In this document: one piece after another, positions 1-8,411 of the stretch
Layout: each line of letters opens with the position of its first letter
Position numbering within the stretch: position 1 is the stretch's first letter
Translations under genes and position numbers: made by a program
The notes under the pieces: model-generated
The model's input: the letters and a program-made list of their open reading frames with translations, nothing else
Databases searched by the model: none
Told to the model about the DNA's origin: nothing
Origin: Knufia peltigerae
Taxonomy: Eukaryota > Ascomycota > Eurotiomycetes > Chaetothyriales > Trichomeriaceae
Reading direction: 5' to 3'
NCBI GenBank assembly: GCA_030247855.1
Contig: JAPDRN010000089.1
Location: 62,001-126,000, forward strand
Length of the DNA: 64,000 nucleotides

Positions 1-1458
1 GTCACCGGTCACCAGCACGATCGTGTCCTGGTCCAGCCCCTGTGCACGCAGATCCTCCAGCAGCGATCCGATCAGGCTGTCGGCGTAATGCACTGCGGTG
101 TGATAACGGTTCAACTCCGGCGTTGGATCGTGCTCGGGGCCGAACTTGAGAAAATCGATGGCATCGGCCATCGGCGTGGCGAGCGGCGGATAGCCGGCCG
201 GCATGTGGTAGGGCGCGTGGGTGGAATCGAGGAACACGAAACCGAACCACGGGCGCTGCGCAGCCTGGCTGGCGCGGATGTCCTTCTGCAGTCCAGCGAC
301 GATGGCGGTATCACGGCCGTCGGAAGTCAGTTCGGACGGACCCTGGTGCAGCTGCTCGCGGACATCGGCGAACGCCGTGCGATCGAACTCCGGGCTGTAC
401 AGCGGTGCGCTGCCATACAGATGCAGGTCATAGCCCTGCTGCCCCAGTACCTTGAACAACTGCGAGCCGCGCTGCTCGTCGAGCATGCTGGGCCAGTAGC
501 CGCCCGGCAGGCCGTACAGCAGCCCGAACAGGCCATAGCGGGTGGCGTTGCCGGTGCTGAAATGATGCTCGTACACCCGCGAGGACCGGGCCAGTGCCGA
601 TGTGTTGGGCATGAACTGCGGGGTAAGCACGTCATGGCGCAACGATTCCAGTACCACCATCAAGACGTTCGGCCGCTGGTGACTCTGGCAACGCAGGGGC
701 TGCAATGGATAGTTGAGCTGGGCATGGCGCGGATCAGGCAGTCCGGCCTGGTGCTGGCTGACCACGCCGAAGCGGCGCATCGCGCTCTTGGCCGTGATCG
801 GTTGCGCCCATGGCAGGTAATTCCACTGGCTGATCACAGCGCGTTCGCCGAGCGCGTCGTAGTAGGCAGTGGCGACCTGGCCGCCGCCCATCAGCAGGGC
901 AATCACCGCCCAGGCCTGCAGTACCCGCCGCCGCCGCGGTGCTGCGGGCAGCAGCTTCCAGCACCCCCAGGCCAGCAGGCCCTGCGCGGCAAAGATCGCC
1001 GACACCATGGCAGCCGCCTGCAGCCAGGTCTTCCAGGACAGGCTCACCTGGTCCTGCAGGGCGCCGCCGAACACCATGTTGGCAACCATTGCGTTCAGGT
1101 GAAAGCGATACAGCGCGAACACCTTGGCATCCACCAGCAGCAGGCACAGCCACAGGCCCTGACAGATCACCGCCGACACACTCAACGCGCGCGCGCTGCG
1201 CGGCCACAGGCCGATGGCCAGCGGCAGCAGGCCGGCCAGTGCGCCGAACGCGAGCAGATGGCCGGGCAGGGCAATCGCCAGATAGGCCAGGCCGAGTGTC
1301 CCGCCGGGGTTGTCGCGCAGCGGTACGTTGCCCAGCGCGATGAGCGCGGCAAGCACCGCGTTGGCCGCGATGAACAGGGACCACCAGGCCAGCCTGCGCC
1401 AGCGTCGGGCGGGGCCGTGAAGAGCGGCGGCGGTAGCGTCGGGCAGGGCGGCGTCCAT
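1..1458 (-). CDS. YejM-like inner-membrane sulfatase-fold protein (3' end cut by window)
   Basis: Partial gene; 486 codons from an ATG at 1458 run off the window edge without a stop. The first ~240 residues are hydrophobic with about five membrane segments, followed by an alkaline phosphatase/sulfatase-like domain opening with NVLMVVLESLRHD. A stretch reading GNATRYGLFGLLYGLPGGYW resembles the region that carries the active-site residue in the YejM/PbgA (DUF3413) family. The last visible residues, LVTGD, match the start of the late metal-binding motif. E. coli YejM/LapC controls LPS synthesis by binding LapB and is not thought to act as a hydrolase; whether this homologue is enzymatic cannot be told here. 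It is divergent from the dioxygenase gene at 1656. Confidence 0.8.
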   Translation of the reverse strand, partial: MDAALPDATAAALHGPARRWRRLAWWSLFIAANAVLAALIALGNVPLRDNPGGTLGLAYLAIALPGHLLAFGALAGLLPLAIGLWPRSARALSVSAVICQGLWLCLLLVDAKVFALYRFHLNAMVANMVFGGALQDQVSLSWKTWLQAAAMVSAIFAAQGLLAWGCWKLLPAAPRRRRVLQAWAVIALLMGGGQVATAYYDALGERAVISQWNYLPWAQPITAKSAMRRFGVVSQHQAGLPDPRHAQLNYPLQPLRCQSHQRPNVLMVVLESLRHDVLTPQFMPNTSALARSSRVYEHHFSTGNATRYGLFGLLYGLPGGYWPSMLDEQRGSQLFKVLGQQGYDLHLYGSAPLYSPEFDRTAFADVREQLHQGPSELTSDGRDTAIVAGLQKDIRASQAAQRPWFGFVFLDSTHAPYHMPAGYPPLATPMADAIDFLKFGPEHDPTPELNRYHTAVHYADSLIGSLLEDLRAQGLDQDTIVLVTGD

Positions 1459-1655
1459 GGAGAAGGCGGGTTGGGATGGGGTGGCGGGTGGCGTTTCCCG
1501 GCGTGACGAAGTCGTTAAATCGCGCGCGGGTGGCGCATTGTATCGGTTTGTTTCAGTGTGTCGGTGGCGTGTCCTGATCTATCTGTCACAATGTTCAGAT
1601 CGGCTGCCAGGACCCGGGCGGCCCGTACCGACTCAACGACTAGCCAGGAACCGCT

Positions 1656-2591
1656 GTGAGCCAGATCCCCACCCTCGACATCACCCGTTTCGACAGTGAC
1701 CGCGACGCCTTCGTGGCTGAACTGGGTGCGGCGTATCGCCAATGGGGGTTTGCCGGCATCCGCAACCACGGCATCCCGCAGGCCGACATCGATGCGGCCT
1801 ACGACGTCTTCAAGGCCTTCTTCGCACTGCCGGATGAGACCAAGCGCAAGTATCACGTGGCTGGCAGCGGCGGCGCCCGTGGCTATACCCCGTTCGGCGT
1901 GGAGACCGCCAAGGGCTCCAAGCACTTCGATCTGAAGGAGTTCTGGCACATCGGCCGCGAGATCGCTGACGACTCCAAGTACCGGGACGTGATGGCGCCG
2001 AACCTGTGGCCGTCCGAGGTCGAGGGCTTCCGTGAGCGCGGTTACGGCCTGTACCAGGCGTTGGACAACCTGGGTTCGCGCGTGCTTTCGGCCCTGGCCC
2101 TGCACATCGGCCTGCCGGAGCACTTCTTCGCCGACAAGACCAATTTCGGCAATTCGATCCTGCGCCCGATCCATTACCCGCCGATCACCACCGACGACAT
2201 CCCGAACGTGCGTGCCGGTGCGCATGGCGACATCAACTTCATCACGCTGCTGGTTGGTGCCAGCGCGGCAGGCCTGGAAGTACAGTCGCATGATGGGGAC
2301 TGGGTGCCGTTCACCTCGGACGCTGACACCATCGTGGTCAACATCGGCGACATGCTGCAGCGCCTGACCAACCATGTGTATCCGTCGACCATCCACCGGG
2401 TAGTCAATCCCCCGGGCGAGCTGGCCCGCCAGCCGCGCTATTCGGTGCCGTTCTTCCTGCACCCGAACCCGGACTTCCTGATCGACGTGCTGCCCTCGTG
2501 CATCAGCGAGGAGAACCCGAGCCGGTACCCGGAACCGATCACCGCGCACGGCTTCCTTGAAGAGCGCCTGCGCGAGATCAAGCTGAAGTAA
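1656..2591 (+). CDS. 2-oxoglutarate/Fe(II)-dependent dioxygenase, isopenicillin N synthase family
   Basis: 311 aa, starting at a GTG at 1656 with a purine-rich CAGGAA upstream. The N-terminal non-haem dioxygenase region includes WGFAGIRNHGI. The C-terminal jelly-roll core carries the facial triad H190-x-D192 (HGDINFITLL) and H247 (TIHRVVNP), and the R261-x-S263 pair (QPRYSVPFF) that binds the 2-oxoglutarate carboxylate in this family. It probably hydroxylates or desaturates a small molecule; the substrate is unknown. A strong hairpin terminator follows 5 nt after the stop, so the gene appears monocistronic. Confidence 0.85.
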   Translation: MSQIPTLDITRFDSDRDAFVAELGAAYRQWGFAGIRNHGIPQADIDAAYDVFKAFFALPDETKRKYHVAGSGGARGYTPFGVETAKGSKHFDLKEFWHIGREIADDSKYRDVMAPNLWPSEVEGFRERGYGLYQALDNLGSRVLSALALHIGLPEHFFADKTNFGNSILRPIHYPPITTDDIPNVRAGAHGDINFITLLVGASAAGLEVQSHDGDWVPFTSDADTIVVNIGDMLQRLTNHVYPSTIHRVVNPPGELARQPRYSVPFFLHPNPDFLIDVLPSCISEENPSRYPEPITAHGFLEERLREIKLK

Positions 2592-2595
2592 TGAG

Positions 2596-2619
2596 AAGGC
2601 CGCCGAAAGGCGGCCTTTT
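2596..2619 (+). terminator. Rho-independent terminator after the dioxygenase gene
   Basis: Perfect 9-bp stem AAGGCCGCC / GGCGGCCTT with a GAAA tetraloop, running into TTTT. It begins just after the stop codon at 2591. Confidence 0.9.
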
Positions 2620-2630
2620 CATTACGGGCA

Positions 2631-2655
2631 GCGCCGGGCCATGCCCGGCGAGCGC
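2631..2655. repeat. SMAG/REP-like palindrome
   Basis: GCGCCGGGC-CAT-GCCCGGCG hairpin. About 36 nt of this copy, including the downstream AGCGCAGCGGAGGGT, recur at 20128-20163, so the repeated unit is longer than the hairpin. Confidence 0.7.
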
Positions 2656-2723
2656 AGCGGAGGGTGTTCGGCAGGGCTGCGCCCTGCACCCGCACACCGC
2701 ACAGGCCAAAGCAAAAGCCAAAG

Positions 2724-2865
2724 CGGCTCTGGGTTTCTGTGGGGTGGGCGGGGCGGTGTGGGCTGGCAGGACACGCCGTAACCCATCCCTGGGGGCTCGA
2801 TGGCGCCATCCATGGCGCCAACGGTCCTGCCAGCCCACACCGCCCCACCCCCGACAATTTCCCGC
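2724..2865 (-). repeat. Long structured hairpin element, copy A
   Basis: Outer stem 2746-2772 with 2824-2850: 26 of 27 positions pair, and the exception (C2749/A2847) is a G.U pair when read on the minus strand. The 51-nt interior contains a nested palindrome (2801-2820, arms around CATGGATG) and a degenerate form of the conserved strand CGAGCCYACAGGGACGTACTT. The 3' flank on the minus strand (ACCCCACAGAAACCCAG) resembles the flanks of copies B and C. It lies downstream of, and antisense to, the dioxygenase gene. Function unknown. Confidence 0.75.
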
Positions 2866-2872
2866 GGCTGTT

Positions 2873-2921
2873 GGTAGGTGTCGACCTTGGTCGACACGAT
2901 CTATCCACGCCATGCGTGGAT
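2873..2921. repeat. Two adjacent SMAG-like palindromes
   Basis: GGTAG is followed by GTGTCGACC-TT-GGTCGACAC (2878-2897) and then ATCCACGC-CAT-GCGTGGAT (2903-2921). The leading GGTAG and the hairpin shape fit the SMAG family of Stenotrophomonas. A T/C-rich stretch without a gene follows to about 3000. Confidence 0.65.
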
Positions 2922-3013
2922 GGGATCTGTCAGATCTCGAAGCAGGGGAGGGGGTGAAGCTCTGCTTTCGCTTTGCTTTTGATCTTCTTTTTCTTTCCGT
3001 GGCGGGCGGAGCC

Positions 3014-3154
3014 GCCGCAATGTGTCATGAGCCGGGCGGGTGGGGCTGCGCAGGGGCGTGAGCCGCATGGATGCGGCGCCCGAGCTTACAGGGACGTACT
3101 TGCAGCGACCCCTGCGCAGTCCCACCCGTCCGGCCAACCCACGAACCCAGCCGG
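3014..3154 (+). repeat. Long structured hairpin element, copy B
   Basis: Outer stem 3031-3056 with 3109-3134: 26 positions, of which 24 are Watson-Crick and two are G.T (3036/3129, 3045/3120), i.e. G.U in a plus-strand RNA. The 52-nt interior holds a perfect nested palindrome GCCGCAT-GG-ATGCGGC (3062-3077) and then GAGCTTACAGGGACGTACTT, almost identical to copy C. The flank AACCCACGAACCCAG matches copy A. It sits about 150 nt upstream of tpiA on the same strand. The rest of 2592-3304 holds repeats and a T-rich run but no gene. Confidence 0.75.
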
Positions 3155-3304
3155 AGCTTTCCGCGACCAACCCCCCCCAAAAAAAAATCCCGCCACGAGG
3201 GGCTGCGCCGTTCGCTGAAAACCCATGTAACCGCTTACAAAGAAACGGTTTTTTGCCGCAGCAGGTATCATGGTCGGCTGAGTTCACACAGGAGCCACCC
3301 GCTC

Positions 3305-4060
3305 ATGCGCCGCAAGATCGTCGCTGGAAACTGGAAGCTGCACGGCAGCCGTCAATTCGCCACCGAGCTGCTGGGGCAGGTCGCTGCCGGGCTGCCCAAG
3401 AGCGGGGTAGAGGTGGTCATCCTGCCGCCGATGCCCTACCTGGGTGAGCTGGTCGAAGACTTCGGCGGGACCGGCCTGGCCTTTGGGGCGCAGGACGTCA
3501 GCAGTAATGAGAAGGGCGCCTACACCGGCGAAGTGTGTGCAGCCATGCTGCACGAGGTCGGTGCCCGCTATGGCCTGGTCGGCCACTCCGAGCGCCGTCA
3601 GTACCACAACGAAAGCAGTGAGCTGGTCGCACGCAAGTTCGCTGCTGCCCTGCACGCCGGCCTGATGCCGGTGCTGTGCGTCGGTGAAACCCTTGAGCAG
3701 CGCGAGGCCGGGCAGACCGAGTCGGTCATCGCCAGCCAGCTGGCCCCGGTGCTGGAGCTTGTCGGGGCGGAGGGCTTTGCCAATGCCGTGGTCGCGTACG
3801 AGCCGGTCTGGGCGATCGGCACCGGCCGTACCGCAACCAAGGAGCAGGCGCAGCAGGTGCACGCGTTCATTCGTGGCGAAGTCGCGCGCATCGATGCTAG
3901 AATTGCTGATTCACTGCCCATTGTTTACGGCGGTAGCGTGAAGCCCGACAATGCCGGGGAACTGTTCGCGCAGCCGGATGTCGATGGTGGGCTGGTTGGT
4001 GGTGCCTCCCTGGTGGCCGCCGACTTCCTGGCCATCGCAGAGGCGGCGGCAAACAATTAG
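3305..4060 (+). CDS. tpiA: Triosephosphate isomerase
   Basis: 251 aa, the usual TIM length. It interconverts dihydroxyacetone phosphate and glyceraldehyde 3-phosphate in the cytosol. The catalytic residues are in place: K11 (GNWKLH), H94 (VGHSERR) and E166 (AYEPVWAIGTG); the phosphate loop GGSVKPDN is near the C terminus. The ATG at 3305 was chosen because the protein then starts MRRKIVAGNWK as in the family and AGGAG lies upstream. A reading frame stays open further upstream, but that part covers hairpin element B and is not coding. secG follows after 50 nt. Confidence 0.97.
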   Translation: MRRKIVAGNWKLHGSRQFATELLGQVAAGLPKSGVEVVILPPMPYLGELVEDFGGTGLAFGAQDVSSNEKGAYTGEVCAAMLHEVGARYGLVGHSERRQYHNESSELVARKFAAALHAGLMPVLCVGETLEQREAGQTESVIASQLAPVLELVGAEGFANAVVAYEPVWAIGTGRTATKEQAQQVHAFIRGEVARIDARIADSLPIVYGGSVKPDNAGELFAQPDVDGGLVGGASLVAADFLAIAEAAANN

Positions 4061-4110
4061 TTACGGTTGCCGGCTAGCCGCCGGCACTCTAGTCCGAGGG
4101 CGGATTTCCA

Positions 4111-4548
4111 ATGCTGATGTTGATCCTCAATGTCGTCTACGTGCTGGTTGCCGTAGCCATGGTCGCGCTGATCCTGATGCAGCGTGGCTCGGGTGCGGCG
4201 GCAGGTTCGGGCTTTGGCGCTGGCGCCTCGGGGACCGTGTTCGGTGCGCGTGGCGCGTCCAACTTCCTGTCCAAGTCGACCAAGTGGCTGGCCGTGGTGT
4301 TCTTCGGCATCAGCCTCTTCATGGCCTGGTATGCCGGCCATGGCAACCGCCCGGCCGCCGAGCAGGATCTGGGTCTGATGTCTGCCCCGGCGGCCAGTGC
4401 TCCGGCCGCTCCGGCGGGCGAATTGCCGGCTGTTCCGAAGGCCGATGCGGTCCCGGCCGCCCCGGTTCCGGCCGCAACTGTGCCGGCTCAGGCGGAATCT
4501 TCGGTTTCTGGTGAAGAAAAGCCTTCGGAAGGCTCCCAGAAAGACTGA
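4111..4548 (+). CDS. secG: Preprotein translocase subunit SecG
   Basis: 145 aa. SecG is the small auxiliary membrane subunit of the SecYEG channel and aids SecA-driven export. Two membrane segments (about residues 2-20 and 52-70) flank the family loop with QRGSGAAAGSGFGAGASGTV. The C-terminal tail from about residue 85 is Ala/Pro-rich low-complexity sequence, longer than in E. coli SecG (110 aa). Linkage to a downstream tRNA-Leu is the same as in E. coli secG-leuU. Confidence 0.95.
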   Translation: MLMLILNVVYVLVAVAMVALILMQRGSGAAAGSGFGAGASGTVFGARGASNFLSKSTKWLAVVFFGISLFMAWYAGHGNRPAAEQDLGLMSAPAASAPAAPAGELPAVPKADAVPAAPVPAATVPAQAESSVSGEEKPSEGSQKD

Positions 4549-4599
4549 AGCCGGTTACAATACGCGGCGCATCGGGTAGATAGTCTGATGTGATCGTTT

Positions 4600-4684
4600 G
4601 CCCAGGTGGCGGAATTGGTAGACGCACTACCTTGAGGTGGTAGCGACTTAGGTCGTAGGGGTTCGAGTCCCCTCTTGGGCACCA
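4600..4684 (+). tRNA. tRNA-Leu (anticodon GAG)
   Basis: 85 nt with encoded CCA. Acceptor strand GCCCAGG pairs with the 3' end; the anticodon loop is TTGAGGT (GAG) between CTACC and GGTAG; the long variable arm is typical of class II tRNA; the T arm GGTTCGAGTCC is present. It is the positional equivalent of E. coli leuU, between secG and the rimP-nusA cluster, but here the nuo operon is inserted after it. Confidence 0.97.
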
Positions 4685-4796
4685 TTTAGTAAGTAAAGCG
4701 GGTTCGTCTGGCGCGCAAGGCGCCAGGTAGATTCCCGTCCACTCCCCCATGCCAAAGCGCCTGCAGGCGCAGCGGCAGAGGCAAGAGAGAATCGCT

Positions 4797-5153
4797 GTGC
4801 TGGCCGAATATTTGCCGTCTCTGCTGTTTCTGATCGTTGCCACCGGTATCGGCATTACGCTGATGCTGGTTGGTCGATTCCTCGGTCCCCGCCGCCCCGA
4901 TCTGGAAAAGCTGTCGCCGTACGAGTGCGGCTTCGAAGCCTTCGAAGACGCACGTATGAAGTTCGACGTGCGCTACTACCTGATCGCGATCCAGTTCATC
5001 GTCTTCGACCTGGAAATCATCTTCATCGTGCCGTGGACGCAGGTCTTCATGGAGCTTGGCGCGCGTTCGCTCGTCACCATGGGTCTGTTCGTCGGCATGC
5101 TGTTCCTCGGTTTCATTTATGTCTGGAAGAAGGGAGCGCTGGAATGGGAGTGA
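4797..5153 (+). CDS. nuoA: NADH-quinone oxidoreductase subunit A
   Basis: 118 aa from a GTG at 4797 preceded by GAGAGAA; an in-frame ATG at 4749 would add 16 charged residues not seen in the family. Subunit A is a small three-helix membrane subunit of complex I near the quinone site. Visible features are the first helix (LPSLLFLIVATGIGITLML), the conserved loop PYECGFEAFEDARMKFDVRYY with the reactive Cys, and two further helices. It is the first gene of a 14-gene operon. Its end overlaps nuoB by 10 nt. Confidence 0.93.
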   Translation: MLAEYLPSLLFLIVATGIGITLMLVGRFLGPRRPDLEKLSPYECGFEAFEDARMKFDVRYYLIAIQFIVFDLEIIFIVPWTQVFMELGARSLVTMGLFVGMLFLGFIYVWKKGALEWE

Positions 5154-5698
5154 TTCAGACTCTCGATGGCCTGATGACCAATCCTGTCCCGGAAGGGCGG
5201 GTTGATGACATCCTGCGGCCGGAAGGCGACAACCCCCTGTTGGAAAAGGGCTTTGTCACCACCAGCGTCGATGCCTTGCTGAACTGGGCGCGCACTGGCT
5301 CGATGTGGCCCATGACCTTCGGTCTGGCCTGCTGTGCGGTCGAAATGATGCACGCAGGTGCGGCGCGCCTGGATCTTGACCGTTACGGTGTGGTGTTCCG
5401 CCCGTCGCCGCGTCAGTCCGACGTGATGATCGTCGCCGGCACCCTGGTCAACAAGATGGCCCCGGCGCTGCGCAAGGTCTATGACCAGATGCCCGACCCC
5501 AAGTGGGTGATCTCCATGGGCAGCTGCGCCAACGGCGGTGGTTACTACCACTATTCCTATTCTGTGGTGCGCGGCTGTGATCGCGTGGTGCCGGTGGACA
5601 TCTATGTCCCGGGCTGCCCGCCGACCGCCGAGGCGCTGGTGTACGGGATCCTGCAGCTGCAGAAGAAGATCTGGCGTACACAGACCATCGCCCGCTGA
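5144..5698 (+). CDS. nuoB: NADH-quinone oxidoreductase subunit B (cluster N2)
   Basis: 184 aa, ATG at 5144 inside the end of nuoA, with GGGAG upstream. NuoB carries the terminal 4Fe-4S cluster N2 that passes electrons to quinone. The ligand motifs are visible: tandem cysteines in GLACCAVEMMH, then GSCANGGGYYHYS and VPGCPPTAE. Any earlier start would overlap nuoA deeply and add sequence unlike the family. Confidence 0.96.
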   Translation: MGVIQTLDGLMTNPVPEGRVDDILRPEGDNPLLEKGFVTTSVDALLNWARTGSMWPMTFGLACCAVEMMHAGAARLDLDRYGVVFRPSPRQSDVMIVAGTLVNKMAPALRKVYDQMPDPKWVISMGSCANGGGYYHYSYSVVRGCDRVVPVDIYVPGCPPTAEALVYGILQLQKKIWRTQTIAR

Positions 5699-5731
5699 CC
5701 CCTTCACCTGACAAGAGCGCGCCAAGCCCCC

Positions 5732-6478
5732 ATGGCAGAGCAAGCATCCTTCATCGACCGACTCTCCGCACGTTTCGCAGGTGCGAAGGTCATCGTGGTC
5801 GAACCCCGCGGCGAAGTGACGCTGGAAGTGCCTGCCGCTGAGTGGCACGCCACCGCTCTCGCGCTGCGTGACGAGTTTGGTTTCGAACAGGCCGTGGACC
5901 TCTGCGGCGTCGATTACCTCGGTTATGGCTCCGATGAGTGGGACACCGCCGACGTGTCCTCGCAGGGCTTCAGCCGCGGTGTCGAAGGCAAGGCCCAGGG
6001 CCGATTTGCCTGGGGCGAATTCCCCAGCGAAGAGAGCGCCGACGGCGCCCGCCCGCAGCACATGCCGACCCAGCGCTTTGCCGTGGTCGCACAGCTGCGT
6101 TCGTACCGGCACAACCTGATGTTGCACCTGCGCTGCTTCGCGCCTGACGAAGCGCTGCCGGTGGTGTCCTCGCTGACCAGCATCTGGCCGGGCCTGAACT
6201 GGTTCGAGCGCGAAGCGTTCGACCTGTATGGCGTGATCTTCGAAGGTCACCCGGACCTGCGCCGGATCCTGACCGACTACGGTTTCGTCGGCCATCCGTT
6301 CCGCAAGGACTTCCCGCTGATCGGCAACGTCGAAGTCCGCTACGACGAAGAAAAGAAGCGCGTCATCTACGAACCGGTCACCTCGGTGGAGCCGCGTGTC
6401 GGCGTGCCGCGCGTGATCCGCGACGACGCCCGCCTGCAGACCGCTGCCGGCGAGCGTTCGCAGGAGGCAGTGAAGTGA
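5732..6478 (+). CDS. nuoC: NADH-quinone oxidoreductase subunit C
   Basis: 248 aa. It is the 30-kDa hydrophilic subunit of the quinone module, contacting NuoD. The family signature REAFDLYGVIFEGHPDLRRI is at about residues 163-182, followed by FRKDFPLIG. The protein carries an insert of about 30 residues near positions 70-100 relative to shorter NuoC proteins. The stop codon overlaps the GTG start of nuoD (GTGA), suggesting translational coupling. Confidence 0.96.
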   Translation: MAEQASFIDRLSARFAGAKVIVVEPRGEVTLEVPAAEWHATALALRDEFGFEQAVDLCGVDYLGYGSDEWDTADVSSQGFSRGVEGKAQGRFAWGEFPSEESADGARPQHMPTQRFAVVAQLRSYRHNLMLHLRCFAPDEALPVVSSLTSIWPGLNWFEREAFDLYGVIFEGHPDLRRILTDYGFVGHPFRKDFPLIGNVEVRYDEEKKRVIYEPVTSVEPRVGVPRVIRDDARLQTAAGERSQEAVK

Positions 6479-7782
6479 GTCACGTACATCAGGCCGGCGA
6501 AGCACTCGCCAGCAACGCTGCCGAAAGCCGGCAGGAAATCCGCAACTACACCATGAACTTCGGCCCGCAGCATCCGGCCGCGCATGGTGTGCTGCGCCTG
6601 ATCCTGGAGATGGACGGCGAGACCATCATGCGTGCCGACCCGCACGTGGGTCTGCTGCATCGGGGCACCGAGAAGCTGGCCGAGTCCAAGCCCTTCAACC
6701 AGTCGATCGGCTATATGGATCGCCTGGATTACGTGTCGATGATGTGCAACGAGCACGCCTACGTGCGCTCGATCGAGACCCTGATGGGCATCGAAGCGCC
6801 GGAGCGCGCGCAGTACATCCGCACGATGTTCGACGAGATCACCCGCATCCTGAACCACCTGATGTGGCTGGGTTCCAACGCACTCGACCTGGGTGCGATG
6901 GCAGTGATGCTGTACGCCTTCCGCGAGCGCGAAGAGCTGATGGACTGCTACGAAGCGGTCTCCGGCGCGCGCATGCACGCGGCGTACTACCGTCCGGGCG
7001 GCGTTTACCGCGATCTGCCGGACCACATGCCGAAGTACAAGGAATCGCGCTGGCACAAGGGCAAGGCCCTGAAGAACCTCAACGCCTCGCGCGAAGGTTC
7101 GCTGCTGGACTTCCTGGAGAACTTCACCAATGAATTCCCGGGCCGTGTCGACGAATACGAGACCCTGCTGACCGACAACCGTATCTGGAAGCAGCGTACC
7201 GTTGGCATCGGCGTGGTCACGCCGGAGCAGGCCCACCAGTGGGGCATGACCGGCGTGATGCTGCGTGGTTCTGGCGTCGCATGGGATCTGCGCAAGAAGC
7301 GTCCGTACGCCAAGTACGATGCCGTCGATTTCGATATCCCGCTGGGCAAGGAAGGCGATTGCTACGATCGCTACCTGTGCCGCGTGGCCGAAATGCGCGA
7401 GTCCAACCGCATCATCAAGCAATGCGTGGCGTGGCTGAAGACCAACCCCGGCCCGGTCATGGTCAAGAACTTCAAGGTCGCGCCGCCAAGCCGCGAGGAC
7501 ATGAAGGACGACATGGAAGCGCTGATCCATCACTTCAAGCTGTTCAGTGAAGGCTATTGCGTGCCGGCCGGCGAGACCTACGCCGCGGTTGAAGCGCCCA
7601 AGGGCGAATTCGGCTGCTACCTGGTTTCCGACGGCGCCAACAAGCCGTTCCGCGTACACCTCCGTGCGCCGGGCTTCGCCCACCTGTCCTCGATCGATTT
7701 GATCGTGCGCGGCCACATGCTGGCCGACGTGGTGGCGATGATCGGTACCTACGATCTGGTGTTCGGCGAGGTTGACCGGTAA
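6475..7782 (+). CDS. nuoD: NADH-quinone oxidoreductase subunit D
   Basis: 435 aa, GTG start at 6475 overlapping the nuoC stop. It is the 49-kDa subunit related to NiFe-hydrogenase large subunits and forms much of the quinone pocket. Motifs are MNFGPQHPAAHGVLRL (about residues 23-38), HVGLLHRGTEKL and the C-terminal FGEVDR. C and D are separate genes here, unlike the fused nuoCD of E. coli. A short coupled ORF begins in the stop codon (TAATG). Confidence 0.97.
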   Translation: MSHVHQAGEALASNAAESRQEIRNYTMNFGPQHPAAHGVLRLILEMDGETIMRADPHVGLLHRGTEKLAESKPFNQSIGYMDRLDYVSMMCNEHAYVRSIETLMGIEAPERAQYIRTMFDEITRILNHLMWLGSNALDLGAMAVMLYAFREREELMDCYEAVSGARMHAAYYRPGGVYRDLPDHMPKYKESRWHKGKALKNLNASREGSLLDFLENFTNEFPGRVDEYETLLTDNRIWKQRTVGIGVVTPEQAHQWGMTGVMLRGSGVAWDLRKKRPYAKYDAVDFDIPLGKEGDCYDRYLCRVAEMRESNRIIKQCVAWLKTNPGPVMVKNFKVAPPSREDMKDDMEALIHHFKLFSEGYCVPAGETYAAVEAPKGEFGCYLVSDGANKPFRVHLRAPGFAHLSSIDLIVRGHMLADVVAMIGTYDLVFGEVDR

Positions 7783-7883
7783 TGCCGTCCGCCACGCCAA
7801 CGCCCGCTGCAGGCAGCCGGCGCAAGCCGGCGCCGCAGTTTCTGCAATTTCACGTTATGCATTTCGCTGAGGTCGGCCGATGA
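7782..7883 (+). CDS. Possible 33-aa peptide between nuoD and nuoE, coupled at both ends
   Basis: The nuoD stop overlaps an ATG (TAATG, 7780-7784), and the ORF ends in an ATGA overlap with the nuoE start (ATG 7880, TGA 7881-7883). A GGCGAGG lies about 10 nt before the ATG. The peptide starts MPSATPTPAAGSRRKP and ends HVMHFAEVGR; it is basic with a Phe/His-rich C terminus and matches no family I recognise. It fills the only sizeable gap in the first half of the nuo operon. It could be a real small protein or only a device that carries ribosomes from nuoD to nuoE. Confidence 0.4.
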   Translation: MPSATPTPAAGSRRKPAPQFLQFHVMHFAEVGR

Positions 7884-8407
7884 AGGCGACAGGTAATTTC
7901 GAGGCGGCGCGCGACGTCGACCCGATGGTGGTGTTGAGCGACAAAACCCGCGCTCACATCGATCACTGGCTGTCCAAGTTCCCGCCGGACCGCAAGCGCT
8001 CTGCCGTGCTGCAGGGTCTGCATGCTGCCCAGGAGCAGAACCAGGGCTGGCTGACCGACGAGCTGATCGCCGGCGTGGCCAAGTACCTGGACCTGCCGCC
8101 GGTGTGGGCCTACGAGGTTGCCAGCTTCTACTCGATGTTCGAGACCGAGAAGGTGGGCCGCAACAACGTGGCCATCTGCACGAACATCAGCTGCTGGCTC
8201 AATGGCGCCGAAGACATCGTGCGCCATTGCGAGAAGAAGCTGGGTATCAAGAACGGTCAGTCGACCGCTGACGGCCGCGTCTACCTCAAGCGCGAGGAAG
8301 AGTGCCTGGCCGGCTGCGCGGGTGCACCGATGATGGTCATCAATGGTCACTACCATGAGCGTCTGACCCTGGAAAAGGTCGACGAGCTTCTGGACGGGCT
8401 GGAGTAA
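7880..8407 (+). CDS. nuoE: NADH-quinone oxidoreductase subunit E (2Fe-2S)
   Basis: 175 aa thioredoxin-like subunit of the NADH-oxidising module, binding cluster N1a. The four cysteine ligands are seen as ICTNISCW (C-x4-C) and EECLAGCAGAPMM (C-x3-C). The N-terminal helical part contains AAQEQNQGWLTDE. GAGG lies 8-11 nt before the ATG, inside the preceding small ORF. The stop is 4 nt before the ATG of nuoF. Confidence 0.96.
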   Translation: MKATGNFEAARDVDPMVVLSDKTRAHIDHWLSKFPPDRKRSAVLQGLHAAQEQNQGWLTDELIAGVAKYLDLPPVWAYEVASFYSMFETEKVGRNNVAICTNISCWLNGAEDIVRHCEKKLGIKNGQSTADGRVYLKREEECLAGCAGAPMMVINGHYHERLTLEKVDELLDGLE

Positions 8408-8411
8408 GGGC

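Noticed and set aside
88..1506. 472-codon plus-strand open frame at the start
   Set aside because: The minus-strand frame over the same bases encodes a clear YejM-like protein; the plus-strand product resembles no protein.
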